Translations under genes and position numbers: made by a program | Assembly: GCF_000013605.1 (NCBI RefSeq) | Contig: NC_007908.1 | Coordinates: 1-64,000 of the forward strand | Length of the DNA: 64,000 nucleotides | From: Rhodoferax ferrireducens T118 | Lineage (GTDB): Bacteria > Pseudomonadota > Gammaproteobacteria > Burkholderiales > Burkholderiaceae_C | Direction of reading: 5' to 3' | Notes under the pieces: model-generated | What the model was told of the DNA's origin: nothing | Database searches by the model: none | Seen by the model: only the letters and a program-made list of their open reading frames with translations | In this document: in pieces, positions 48,375 to 58,962 of the stretch | Position numbering within the stretch: position 1 is the stretch's first letter | How the letters are laid out: each line of letters starts with the position of its first letter

Positions 48375-48664
48375 TTCGTGGTGCCGTGAATTCGATTGCG
48401 GGAATTTTACGGTATGGTCACGCGCCGGCGGGTGAGCCGCGGATTGGCAACAGCCCCCCCGTGGATGGCCGACGCTCTCAGAGACAAAACGCCCCTAAAC
48501 GGGCGTTTCTTATGAACATTCTTAACAATTCTTTACGCGGCGCCTTAAGGTGGCAAGAGTAAAGTCTTTGCAAAGTTGGCAGGTCATTGGAGTCGAATGG
48601 TATTCGGCAGCGATTTCCAATTTTTATATTCAACCACCTCTTCAAACTAAAAAGGAAGCACAGC
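48375..48664. other. Divergent promoter region between ccmA and a cytochrome gene
   Basis: About 290 bp that must hold the ccm promoter (minus) and the cytochrome promoter (plus). It contains a small terminator-like hairpin at 48486-48507 with no gene upstream on either strand, so a short untranslated RNA may be made here. No coding sequence is convincing. Confidence 0.45.
48486..48507 (+). terminator. Terminator-like hairpin in the ccmA-cytochrome spacer
   Basis: AAACGCCC / GGGCGTTT with a six-base loop, followed by CTTATG. On the plus strand it would end a transcript starting in 48400-48480, a possible small RNA or abortive leader. Confidence 0.4.
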
Positions 48665-49135
48665 ATGAAATTTAAAGTTCTGGGAATCCTGGCTTGCGCC
48701 ACGATGGCCTTGCCCGCACTCGCCGCGGACGTTACCTATCGGGCTGACGTTCAACCCATTCTCAAAGCCCAGTGTGATGACTGTCACGGGGCTGAAGCGC
48801 CGACGCTCAAGGAATTCGATTTGGCCAAGGAAAAATACACCAAGGAAAAGTCCGGCCCGCGTCTGAGCACGTATGAAACACTGCTGCAGCTGATTGCCTA
48901 TCCGGATTCGGGGGCCTTCATGCGCCGCCTTGACGATGGCAGCGGCAGTGCCGACAAGAAGCCGGGCAATATGTACAAACATCTGGGTGAAACCGATGGA
49001 CAGCGCGCCGCCAATCTGAAGGTTATCAAGGCCTGGGTGGGCGAAGGCGGCTGGAACCCCAATCGCTGGACGGCACGGGGCGATGTTCCTGCCATCACCA
49101 AAGAGCAACTCGACAAGCTCCAATTGAAGTATTGA
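48665..49135 (+). CDS. Periplasmic monohaem c-type cytochrome
   Basis: A 156-residue secreted protein with signal peptide MKFKVLGILACATMALPALA and one haem site CDDCH near residue 40, preceded by DVTYRADVQPILKAQ, a pattern of cytochrome domains at the start of class I-like proteins. The distal methionine ligand may be in GNMYKHLG. AAAGGAAG precedes the ATG. It is divergent from ccmA, so its maturation genes lie alongside. Electron partners are unknown. Confidence 0.85.
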   Translation: MKFKVLGILACATMALPALAADVTYRADVQPILKAQCDDCHGAEAPTLKEFDLAKEKYTKEKSGPRLSTYETLLQLIAYPDSGAFMRRLDDGSGSADKKPGNMYKHLGETDGQRAANLKVIKAWVGEGGWNPNRWTARGDVPAITKEQLDKLQLKY

Positions 49136-49171
49136 GTTAGCCCATGGTCGCCCGGGCAGACCGGGCGCTGC

Positions 49172-49202
49172 AAAAAAGCCGCTGCAAGCCAGCGGCTTTT
49201 TT
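49172..49202. terminator. Bidirectional rho-independent terminator
   Basis: AAAAAAGCCGCTG / CAGCGGCTTTTTT with a five-base loop ends both the cytochrome gene (plus) and the GST gene (minus); each direction has a six-T run. Confidence 0.92.
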
Positions 49203-49238
49203 ACGCCCGCCCCGACGCGATGGAGGTGTTGGCGCCAG

Positions 49239-49847
49239 CTATTTGAGCAAGCCTTCGGCACGCAGGGCGGCCTGCACGGCGGGGCGTTCACCAACGCGGC
49301 TCATGAAGGCGCCCAGGTTAGCCAGGGCGGAGATATCGATGCCGACATGTTTAGTCCAGCCCGCCACCACGAACAGATAGCCGTCGGCGACCGTGAACGT
49401 GTCACCCATCAAATAAGGCGTCTTGGCCAGCTCGCCGTCGACCCATTGCAGGCGCGAGTTCAGACGGGTCTTGGCGATGGTTTTGGCCTCCTCGGGCATG
49501 CCGGGGGTGAACAGCGGCGAAAAGCCTTTGTGCAGTTCGGTGCCAATGAAGTTGAGCCATTCCTGCAGTTTGTAGCGCGCAAACGTGCCGTTGGCTGGCG
49601 CCAGTTGTTTGGCCGGAACCTGGTCGGCGATGTACTGCACGATGGCGGGGCCTTCACGCAGCTGGGTGCCGTCATCGAGTGCCAGCAGCGGCACGTAACC
49701 GAGTGGGTTGATGGTGTAGTAGTCGGTTCCGTCAGCCAGCTGGTGGGTTTTGGTTGGCGCGCGAATGGCTTCAAAAGCCAGGCCGGCCTCCTGCAGTGCA
49801 ATGTGGGGCGATAGCGAGCAGGCGCCCGGGGAGTAGTAGAGTTTCAT
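49239..49847 (-). CDS. Glutathione S-transferase, beta-class-like
   Basis: A 202-residue GST with an N-terminal thioredoxin-like domain (MKLYYSPGACSLSPHIALQEAG, with the beta-class cysteine and serine of GACSLSPH, then INPLGYVPLL and EGPAIVQYIAD). The helical C-terminal domain contains the conserved helix FTVADGYLFVV. It conjugates or reduces electrophiles with glutathione. Start chosen at MKLYYSPG; the longer frame lacks similarity. Confidence 0.93.
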   Translation of the reverse strand: MKLYYSPGACSLSPHIALQEAGLAFEAIRAPTKTHQLADGTDYYTINPLGYVPLLALDDGTQLREGPAIVQYIADQVPAKQLAPANGTFARYKLQEWLNFIGTELHKGFSPLFTPGMPEEAKTIAKTRLNSRLQWVDGELAKTPYLMGDTFTVADGYLFVVAGWTKHVGIDISALANLGAFMSRVGERPAVQAALRAEGLLK

Positions 49848-50034
49848 GCCAGGTCTTGGTGGATGTTCGGGTGAACGGGTTGAAAAAAATGGGTGCAGCG
49901 CCGATGCTGGCCGCCGTTGCGTGGGCCGGAGTGTATGAGACTTTGGGCTGGAAGGCGCTGCGGATGCCATTGCCGATCGCTATCAGGTTGGCGTGCTATA
50001 AAAAACGTAGCTAAATGTCAACGCAGGACAAGGG

Positions 50035-51486
50035 CTAGCGGGTCAGGAAGTCCAGGTAGCGGGTGGCGAATTTGCCATAGGGCGGCCACAGGAACTTGAT
50101 GGCGCTGAACGGTGCCTGGTAGAACACCGGGCGCATTTTGGAGAAGGTGACGAAACCGTCGTGACCGTGGTAGTGGCCCATGCCGCTGTCGCCCACGCCG
50201 CCAAAAGGGAGATCGTGCTGGCCGACATGGAATAGCCCATCGTTCACGCTGACACCGCCCGATATGACGTGGCGCAACAGGTGCTCCACCAAGGGCTTGT
50301 CGTTGCTGAAAGGGTACAGAGCCAGTGGACGGGGTCCGGCATTGATGGCCTGAATGGGTTCTTCCATGGACGTGTAGGCAATGATCGGCAGCACCGGGCC
50401 AAAGATTTCCCGGGTGCGCAAGGCGCAGTCTGGGGGTGCGTTGAGCACGATATGAGGGGCAATCTTGCGGCTGGCACTGTCCCACTGTTTGCCCGGGATG
50501 AGTTGCACCAGGGTGGCGCCGCGTTCTTGCGCTTCTTCGAGGGCGGCAACCACGCGGTTGAACGAGCGTTCATCGATCATGGAGGTGTAGTCAGGGGTGT
50601 CCAATGTGGGGTAGCGCATGCTCACAATTTCTTTGGCCATGGCCGCAAATTCGTTCACCTTGGCAGTGGGGATGTACGCGTGGTCGACGGTGGTGCAAAT
50701 TTGTCCCGCGTTGAAGCACTTCACAAACAGCAGGCGTTCAGCCGCCTTGCGCAAGGGGTAGTCGTCGCAGATGATGGCGGGAGATTTGCCACCCATTTCC
50801 AGTGTCACCGGGCACAGATTGGGGGCTGCTGCTGCCATGACGGCGCGGCCCGTCAGCCCGGAGCCGGTAAACAGCAGGTGGTCGAACTTGAGCTTGGAAA
50901 ACTCGATGCCGACGCCGCCGGTTTCGTCGAAGAAGGCGAGCTTTTCCCGGGGGAAATAGGCCGGGCATTTTTCAATCAGCAGTTTTGCCAAGTGGCGGGA
51001 ATTCTCCGACATTTTCACCATGGAGCGGTTGCCGGCGGCGAAGGTGGCAATCAGGCCGCTGAAGCTGAGATTGATCGGGAAATTCCAGGGCACGATGGCA
51101 CCCACAATGCCCAGGGGTTGTGGTATGACGCGGTTGCTGGCGCCAAAGAAATTCTTCCAGTCGACGCCCCGGCGCTGCGGTTTCATCCACTGTTTCAGGT
51201 GTTTGAGGGTGTGATCCACCCCGTCCATCACACTGAAAATCTCGGCGAAAAGGGTTTCATGGCGCGAGCGGTTGCCATAGTCCGCGCTGATGGCCGCCAC
51301 GATGGCGTCGCGGTTGTCACGGATGAGGGCTTTCAGTTGGAGCAGGTCAGCTTTGCGCTCTGAAAAGCTGGGGTAGGGATGCGCAAAGTAGGCAGCACGC
51401 TGGAGCTTGAGCGTGGCTTCAAGTCCGTTGTCGAGTGGGTTGAGATCGGTGGGCGGCGCGGCGCGGTACAAGGGATTGGTGTTCAT
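50035..51486 (-). CDS. Aldehyde dehydrogenase, coniferyl aldehyde dehydrogenase type
   Basis: A 483-residue NAD(P)-dependent aldehyde dehydrogenase. It has PWNFPINLSFSGLIATFAAGN, VTLEMGGKSPAII (general-base Glu) and the catalytic cysteine in FNAGQICTTVDHAYI. The closing GMGHYHGHDGFVTFSKMRPVF, together with LFTGSGLTGRAVMAAAA, is typical of the coniferyl aldehyde dehydrogenase (CalB) subgroup, which oxidises aromatic and long aliphatic aldehydes. No phenylpropanoid genes are nearby, so the substrate is open. Confidence 0.88.
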   Translation of the reverse strand: MNTNPLYRAAPPTDLNPLDNGLEATLKLQRAAYFAHPYPSFSERKADLLQLKALIRDNRDAIVAAISADYGNRSRHETLFAEIFSVMDGVDHTLKHLKQWMKPQRRGVDWKNFFGASNRVIPQPLGIVGAIVPWNFPINLSFSGLIATFAAGNRSMVKMSENSRHLAKLLIEKCPAYFPREKLAFFDETGGVGIEFSKLKFDHLLFTGSGLTGRAVMAAAAPNLCPVTLEMGGKSPAIICDDYPLRKAAERLLFVKCFNAGQICTTVDHAYIPTAKVNEFAAMAKEIVSMRYPTLDTPDYTSMIDERSFNRVVAALEEAQERGATLVQLIPGKQWDSASRKIAPHIVLNAPPDCALRTREIFGPVLPIIAYTSMEEPIQAINAGPRPLALYPFSNDKPLVEHLLRHVISGGVSVNDGLFHVGQHDLPFGGVGDSGMGHYHGHDGFVTFSKMRPVFYQAPFSAIKFLWPPYGKFATRYLDFLTR

Positions 51487-51688
51487 CTTCTGACTTCCTC
51501 AATAGTGCCAAATATCATTATCAAGCCTATTCATCGGGGTGAATAGGGAACTCGTTCCAACCGACCGGCCAGGCCTTATTCAGGGCGCACTGCCAGACTT
51601 TTGGCTGCCCGGTAAAATCACACGCTGCAGTTCATCGGGCGCCAGGGCGTGCGCCTTCTCATTTCGCCCCCATTTTCGAGTCATAGCT

Positions 51689-53727
<2,039 letters not shown>

Positions 53728-53728
<1 letters not shown>

Positions 53729-54402
53729 TGCGCGAGCTGGAACAGGCTTTGCGAGGTGGCTTGGCGGACCTTGCACTGGTGCTGGAAGACAGGCAAATTG
53801 CCCTGCTACTCGACTACCTGGCCCTGATTCAAAAATGGACCCAGGTCTATAACTTGACGGCGGTCCGTGAGCCGGCTGAGATGTTGACGCACCACTTGCT
53901 GGACAGTCTGGCGGTGATCCAGCCCCTGCGCAGGCAGCTGGCCGGGCTGCGTGACCAGACGCCGGACACGGATACCGCCAACGTGCGACTGCTGGATGTT
54001 GGCTCCGGCGCCGGCTTGCCGGGGGTCGTGATCGCGATTTGTTGCCCCGAGATCACTGTTGACTGTGTTGATACCGTGGCCAAAAAAGTGGCGTTTATTC
54101 GACAGGTGGCGGCGACCTTGAAGCTGGCCAATCTGCACGGCCTGCATGCGCGGGTGGAAAGCTTGACCGGCCCGTACCGCGTCATCTGTTCGCGCGCCTT
54201 TGCCTCGCTGGCGGATTTCACTCGGCTGTCCTCGGCCGCGCTGGCGCCGCAGGGGCTCTGGCTGGCCATGAAGGCCAAGGACCCTGCGGAAGAGGTGGCG
54301 GCCCTGCCTGCAACGGTTAAGGTGTTCCACGTGGAACACCTGGTGGTGCCCGGGCTGGGTGCTGATCGGTGCATTGTCTGGATGCGTCAATCGGCGGTTT
54401 GA
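53728..54402 (+). CDS. rsmG: 16S rRNA (guanine527-N7)-methyltransferase RsmG
   Basis: A 224-residue AdoMet-dependent methyltransferase of 16S rRNA. The AdoMet loop LLDVGSGAGLPGVVIAI and IQKWTQVYNLTAVRE match the family, and SRAFASLADF is the later substrate loop. Its ATG overlaps the mnmG stop as TGATG, so expression is coupled. It includes the degenerate parS-like palindrome at 54323-54338, encoding VFHVEH. Confidence 0.95.
54323..54338. other. Degenerate parS-like palindrome
   Basis: TGTTCCACGTGGAACA differs from parS by one symmetrical base change (two positions), near the 3' end of rsmG. ParB may bind it weakly. Confidence 0.55.
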
Positions 54403-54582
54403 GGGCGTGTCGCAGGAACTTTTTGGCGGCGGAAAAAGTATTCTGCCAATAAGCTAACGTAAACTCGGACCTTTCCAACCAGAGCGCTCCTATGTCCGAC
54501 ATGGCTGATTGCGGCGTCTGTACAGGTGCCATCATCGTCTTGTTGCGGCGTCCCGGCCGAAGCCATCTGGATTGAAGCCCGC

Positions 54583-54598
54583 TGTTTCACGTGAAACA
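54583..54598. other. parS: parS centromere site 3
   Basis: A perfect TGTTTCACGTGAAACA in the rsmG-parA spacer, 58 bp before parA. Besides acting as a centromere it may allow ParB to affect the parA promoter. Confidence 0.93.
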
Positions 54599-54655
54599 CC
54601 TCAAGTGCCACCGCAATAATGTCCACCAACTCACTCCAACTTCAGCACGCACTCC

Positions 54656-55441
54656 ATGGCTAAAATTTTCTGTGTTGCCAATCAAAAAGGTGGCGTCGGC
54701 AAGACCACCACGACGGTCAATCTGGCCGCCGGTCTGGCCAAGGTGGGGCAGCGTGTGTTGATGGTGGATCTGGACCCGCAGGGCAATGCCACCATGGGCT
54801 CCGGCGTTGACAAGCGCCAGCTTGAACTCACGATCTATGACGTCTTGCTCGAAGCGGCCTCGGTGGCAGAGGCCCGGGTCAAAAGCGACCGTTTGATCGA
54901 GGCCGGCTGTGGTTACGATATTCTGGGCGCCAACCGTGAGCTGACGGGTGCCGAGGTCGAGATGGTGGCCATGGAGCGACGCGAGAGGCGACTGAAAGAA
55001 GCTTTGACCGAGGTGGAGAAAGATTACGATTTCATCCTGATCGATTGCCCGCCCAGTTTGTCGATGCTGACGCTCAACGGCCTGTGCTGCGCCCACGGTG
55101 TGATCGTGCCGATGCAGTGTGAGTACTTTGCGTTGGAGGGCTTGACGGACCTGGTCAACACCATCAAGCAGGTGCACGCCAACCTGAACAAAGACCTGGC
55201 CATCATCGGCCTGTTGCGTGTCATGTTTGACCCGCGCATCACGCTGCAGCAGCAAGTCAGCGAGCAGCTGAAGGCGCATTTTGCCGACAAGGTGTTCAAC
55301 ACCGTGATTCCCCGCAATGTGCGGCTGGCAGAAGCGCCCAGCTACGGCGTGCCAGGCGTTGTGTTTGACCCCTTGGCCAAAGGCGCGCAAGCGTATGTTG
55401 CATTTGCCCAGGAGATGGTGGCGCGCATTGAAACCCTGTAA
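54656..55441 (+). CDS. parA: Chromosome partition ATPase ParA (Soj)
   Basis: A 261-residue deviant-Walker ATPase ([16 protein letters not shown] near residue 10) that binds DNA non-specifically and moves ParB-parS complexes. DLDPQGNATMGSG, DFILIDCPPSLSMLTLN and VIPRNVRLAEAPSYG are typical of chromosomal ParA. It starts 58 bp after a parS site and is separated from parB by a hydrolase-like gene. Confidence 0.96.
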   Translation: MAKIFCVANQKGGVGKTTTTVNLAAGLAKVGQRVLMVDLDPQGNATMGSGVDKRQLELTIYDVLLEAASVAEARVKSDRLIEAGCGYDILGANRELTGAEVEMVAMERRERRLKEALTEVEKDYDFILIDCPPSLSMLTLNGLCCAHGVIVPMQCEYFALEGLTDLVNTIKQVHANLNKDLAIIGLLRVMFDPRITLQQQVSEQLKAHFADKVFNTVIPRNVRLAEAPSYGVPGVVFDPLAKGAQAYVAFAQEMVARIETL

Positions 55442-55450
55442 TCGCCGTCT

Positions 55451-55518
55451 TTTATATGTCGAATTGGCCTCTAGCCCCCGTCATCACTGCGTAGATAGCT
55501 ATTTAAATAGTAGCAAAT
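55451..55518 (+). repeat. Dispersed intergenic repeat, copy F
   Basis: GAATTGGCCTCTAGCCCCCGT split by about 14 bases from GATAGCTATTTAAATAGTAG, whose ends AGCTATTTAAATAG form an inverted tail. It fills the parA-hydrolase gap and reaches the start codon of the next gene. Confidence 0.85.
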
Positions 55519-56152
55519 GATGACCCATGACCTGCCGACTCCGCAAGTTTTGCTGCTCCCCGGCTGGCAAAATGCGGGCCCCGCACACTGGCTGAGCCGG
55601 TGGCAGGCGGCGCACGGCTATCGGCGCGTGGAACAGCACGACTGGTTGCGCCCGTTGCGCGGCGACTGGTTGATGCAGCTTGAAGAAGCGGTGCTGCGGT
55701 CAAAGTCGGCGCCAGGGCCGGGTTTGACGCTGGTCGCCCACGGCCTGGGCTGCCTGCTGGTGGCGGCGTGGGCCACGCACTCGCGCCACACCCACCTGGT
55801 GAAAGCGGCGCTGCTGGTGGCGCCGACCGATGTCGAGCGCGAAGCCTTGCGGGCGCTGCTGGCGAGTTGGTCACCGATCCCCTGGCAGCCCCTGCCGTTC
55901 AGCAGCATGCTGCTTGGCAGCCGTGACGATCCTGATTGCAGTTTCGAGCGCGCGCAGGCGTTCGCTCACGCCTGGGGGGCTGAGTTCATCGACGGCGGTC
56001 CGCACGGGCAGATCAACGCTGAGTCGGGTCTGGGCGATTGGCCGCAAGGGCATGCTTTGTTGCAGTTGGTAGAGGGCAGAACGCAAGGTCTGTCCCAGGT
56101 GAAAACAGGCGAGTCAAGTGCCGGGCTGACGGTCTGCGCCGCCCACTATTAA
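55517..56152 (+). CDS. RBBP9/YdeN-like alpha/beta hydrolase without the catalytic serine
   Basis: A 211-residue protein with the fold of RBBP9-type serine hydrolases: VLLLPGWQNAGPAHWLSRWQ, a nucleophile elbow, and GPHGQINAESGLGDWPQG with the catalytic histidine. The elbow reads LVAHGLGCL, so Gly76 stands where the family has Ser (AHSLG), and hydrolysis should be lost or altered. The start follows the repeat directly with no ribosome binding site, so the exact start is uncertain. It lies between parA and parB, 18 bp before parB. Confidence 0.85.
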   Translation: MMTHDLPTPQVLLLPGWQNAGPAHWLSRWQAAHGYRRVEQHDWLRPLRGDWLMQLEEAVLRSKSAPGPGLTLVAHGLGCLLVAAWATHSRHTHLVKAALLVAPTDVEREALRALLASWSPIPWQPLPFSSMLLGSRDDPDCSFERAQAFAHAWGAEFIDGGPHGQINAESGLGDWPQGHALLQLVEGRTQGLSQVKTGESSAGLTVCAAHY

Positions 56153-56170
56153 AAAAGGAAAGAGAACACC

Positions 56171-57112
56171 ATGGTTACCAAGAAACCCAAAGGCCTGGGG
56201 CGCGGACTCGATGCCCTGCTGGGACCCAAAGTGGCTGAGTCAGCTGCGCTGGACGGCTCGGTTCCCGGCGCTGGCAATGCCGGCTTGCCGACCACCTTGC
56301 TGCTCATCGACCTGGTGCCGGGCCAGTACCAACCCCGCACCCGCATGGACGAGGGGGCCCTGTACGAACTGGCCGAATCCATCAAGGCGCAGGGCATCAT
56401 GCAGCCGATTCTGGTGCGCCAACTCCTGGACGGCGTCAGCCAGGGCAAGTACGAGATCATTGCCGGTGAGCGCCGCTTTCGCGCCGCCAAACTGGCGGGG
56501 CTCGACAGCGTGCCGGTGCTGGTGCGTGACGTGGCCAATGAAGACGCCGCTGCCATGGCGCTGATTGAGAACATTCAGCGCGAAGACCTGAACCCGCTGG
56601 AAGAAGCGCAGGGCCTGCAGCGGCTGGTCAAGGAGTTTGGCCACACGCATGAGCAGGCGGCGCAGGCCGTGGGGCGCTCGCGCAGCGCCGCCAGCAACCT
56701 GCTGCGCCTCCTGAACCTGGCCGATCCGGTGCAAACCATGCTGATGGCGGGCGACCTCGATATGGGCCACGCGCGGGCGCTGCTGGTGCTGGACCGGGCG
56801 ACCCAGATCACGGCGGCGACCCAGATCAGCGCGCGCAGCCTGTCGGTGCGCGAGGCCGAGCGCCTGGCCAAAAAATTGAGTGCTGATTTTTCGCTGACCT
56901 CGGTCAGGCCGAAACCGGAAAAGTCGCGCGACATGAAGCGGGTCGAAGAGGAGTTGTCCGACCTGCTCACCGCCGCCGTTGAAGTGCGGGTGAAAAAGCG
57001 CGTCAAGCGGGCCGGGCGGCTGGAGGAAATGGGCGAATTGAGCATCCAGTTCGGCTCACTCGACGAGCTTAACGGCTTGATCGACAAACTCAGGCGCGCG
57101 GCGACGCGCTAA
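56171..57112 (+). CDS. parB: Chromosome partition protein ParB (Spo0J)
   Basis: A 313-residue ParB. The N-terminal CTP-binding domain has the GERRFRAAKLAG motif and ENIQREDLNPLEEA. The central helix-turn-helix reads THEQAAQAVGRSRSAASNLLRLLNL, and the C-terminal dimerisation domain ends MGELSIQFGSLDELNGLIDKL. The opening KKPKGLGRGLDALLG matches the ParA-contact region. AAAGGAAAG precedes the ATG. It binds the parS sites at 53140, 53341 and 54583. Confidence 0.96.
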   Translation: MVTKKPKGLGRGLDALLGPKVAESAALDGSVPGAGNAGLPTTLLLIDLVPGQYQPRTRMDEGALYELAESIKAQGIMQPILVRQLLDGVSQGKYEIIAGERRFRAAKLAGLDSVPVLVRDVANEDAAAMALIENIQREDLNPLEEAQGLQRLVKEFGHTHEQAAQAVGRSRSAASNLLRLLNLADPVQTMLMAGDLDMGHARALLVLDRATQITAATQISARSLSVREAERLAKKLSADFSLTSVRPKPEKSRDMKRVEEELSDLLTAAVEVRVKKRVKRAGRLEEMGELSIQFGSLDELNGLIDKLRRAATR

Positions 57113-57197
57113 CGCCGGCATCCGGTTCGCAGCACGTCTGCGCCCCCGCGTGCTTTGAGCGCCATCGGTCTACCCGTCCACTGTCCACCGTCCTCAC

Positions 57198-57941
57198 ATG
57201 CTGGTCCACCTGCGTTGGCCGCTGCCGGCCCTGCTGACTTGGGGCGCGGCCTGGGCCTCATTTTGGGGGCTGCAGCGGCTGGGGCTGTCCGCCTGGGTGG
57301 CGCTGGCTGTTGCCGCCGCGCTGGGCGTGGTGCTCAGTGGCTGGGCCGCCAGCTGGTGGCGCCGCGCCATCATCGGCCTGGGCTTTCCCGTCTCGTTGGC
57401 GCTCTCGGGGTCGGCGAGCCTGCCCGCCTGGGCCTGGCTGCTGCCGCTGGCGTTGCTGCTGCTGATCTATCCCCTGAATGCCTGGCGCGACGCACCGCTG
57501 TTTCCGACCCCTGAGCACGCCTTGCGCGACCTGGCCGGGCAAGCGCCGCTGCCTGCGGGCGCCCTGGTGCTCGATGCCGGTTGCGGCCTGGGTGCCGGCC
57601 TGCGGGCGCTGCGCGAAGCCTATCCGGCGGCGCAGCTGCATGGACTGGAATGGAGCTGGCCCTTGCGTGCCTTGTGTGCCCTGCGTTGCCCGTGGGCACG
57701 CGTGCGTCAGGGCGATATCTGGCGCGCCGACTGGGCGCCTTACACCTTGGTCTATTTGTTTCAGCGCCCGGAAAGCATGGCGCGCGCGGTGGCCAAGGCG
57801 CGCGCGCAGCTCAAGCCCGGCGCCTGGTTGGTGAGCCTGGAATTCGAGGCGTCTGCGCTCGTGCCGCAGGCCGTCTTGTCTGCCCCGGACGGCCGCCCGG
57901 TCTGGCTGTACCGCATGCCGCTGCAGGCGCGCCAGCCCTAG
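57198..57941 (+). CDS. Membrane-anchored class I SAM methyltransferase
   Basis: A 247-residue protein with an N-terminal membrane region of three or four hydrophobic segments (residues 1-95). A soluble domain carries the AdoMet motif ALVLDAGCGLGAGLRALREAYP, a core acidic strand (LHGLEW) and QGDIWRADW. The fold fits a class I methyltransferase; the substrate is unknown. It follows parB by 85 bp and could be a separate unit. Confidence 0.8.
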   Translation: MLVHLRWPLPALLTWGAAWASFWGLQRLGLSAWVALAVAAALGVVLSGWAASWWRRAIIGLGFPVSLALSGSASLPAWAWLLPLALLLLIYPLNAWRDAPLFPTPEHALRDLAGQAPLPAGALVLDAGCGLGAGLRALREAYPAAQLHGLEWSWPLRALCALRCPWARVRQGDIWRADWAPYTLVYLFQRPESMARAVAKARAQLKPGAWLVSLEFEASALVPQAVLSAPDGRPVWLYRMPLQARQP

Positions 57942-58042
57942 ACGCGTTGGCCGATGCTGAAATCACCGCAACAGCCCGGTCGTCGCCTAAACTGGCACTG
58001 TAAAGAACTCTTGCCGTCAAGTTTGAAAAGGTAAACCCTGCC

Positions 58043-58789
58043 ATGACCCGACCCGACCCCAGCCCGCCGCCCGCCGCTGATCCCATGTATGCCGCCATGG
58101 CGGTAGCGGCTTTCGCTATCGTCACACTGGCCGGAACGCGCAGCTCGGACACCGGCCAGCACATTTTGCGGGTGCAACAGTACGTCCAGGCACTGGTGCA
58201 GCGTCTGAAGGAACATCCGCGCTTTGCTGCGGCCTTGACCGAGTCCTATTGCCGGGTTCTGTTTCAGTCGGCGCTGTTGCACGATATGGGCACGATTGGC
58301 ATTCCGGACCGGATTTTGCTCAAGCCCGCCGCCCTCACACCCGCTGAGTACGAGATCATCAAATCCCACACTACCCTGGCGCGTGACGCGATTGAACAGG
58401 CCGAGTTGACCCTGGGCTACCAGGCGCCCCTGCTTCAGACGGTCAAGGAACTGGCTTATTCCCATCATGAAAAATGGGACGGCAGCGGTTATCCACAGGG
58501 TTTGTCGGAGGAGAATATCCCGCTGTCGGCGCGCCTCATGGCGATTGCCGATGTCTACGATGCCCTGATCTCGGAGCGCGTGTACCGGGCCGGTCTGCCC
58601 CATGATCAGGCGGTGGGCATTATCTTTCAGGGCCGCGCCAGTCATTTTGACCCCGACATGGTGGATGTTTTCATCGAAATTCAGGATGAATTCCGGGCCA
58701 TCGCGCTGCGCTTTGCCGATACCGGGCAGGATATGCAAAGGAAGATGGCTTATATGGCCAATGCCATTGCGGAAGAAGTCCAGTTGTAA
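58043..58789 (+). CDS. HD-GYP domain phosphodiesterase
   Basis: A 248-residue protein with an N-terminal hydrophobic helix and an HD-GYP domain that hydrolyses cyclic di-GMP. The HD pair is in LFQSALLHDMGTIGIPDRILLKP, followed by HHEKWDGSGYPQGL (the GYP motif) and ARLMAIADVYDALISERVYR. It opposes the GGDEF enzyme at 6.3 kb in principle, though they are not linked. There is no separate sensor domain beyond the membrane helix. Confidence 0.92.
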   Translation: MTRPDPSPPPAADPMYAAMAVAAFAIVTLAGTRSSDTGQHILRVQQYVQALVQRLKEHPRFAAALTESYCRVLFQSALLHDMGTIGIPDRILLKPAALTPAEYEIIKSHTTLARDAIEQAELTLGYQAPLLQTVKELAYSHHEKWDGSGYPQGLSEENIPLSARLMAIADVYDALISERVYRAGLPHDQAVGIIFQGRASHFDPDMVDVFIEIQDEFRAIALRFADTGQDMQRKMAYMANAIAEEVQL

Positions 58790-58962
58790 GTCGCCCTGCT
58801 GGCGCCCACGTGCAGGTTCCTCACGACAGAATAAAAAGAATCGGTGCGCCAGCGAACAGACGCCAGGCAGGGCGCCCAGCATCATTGGTATCAGGTCTTG
58901 CGCCGAATCAGAGTCAGCGCGATTCCCTGTACTGACTTATCTATTTCTTAAAGAGGCATTCC

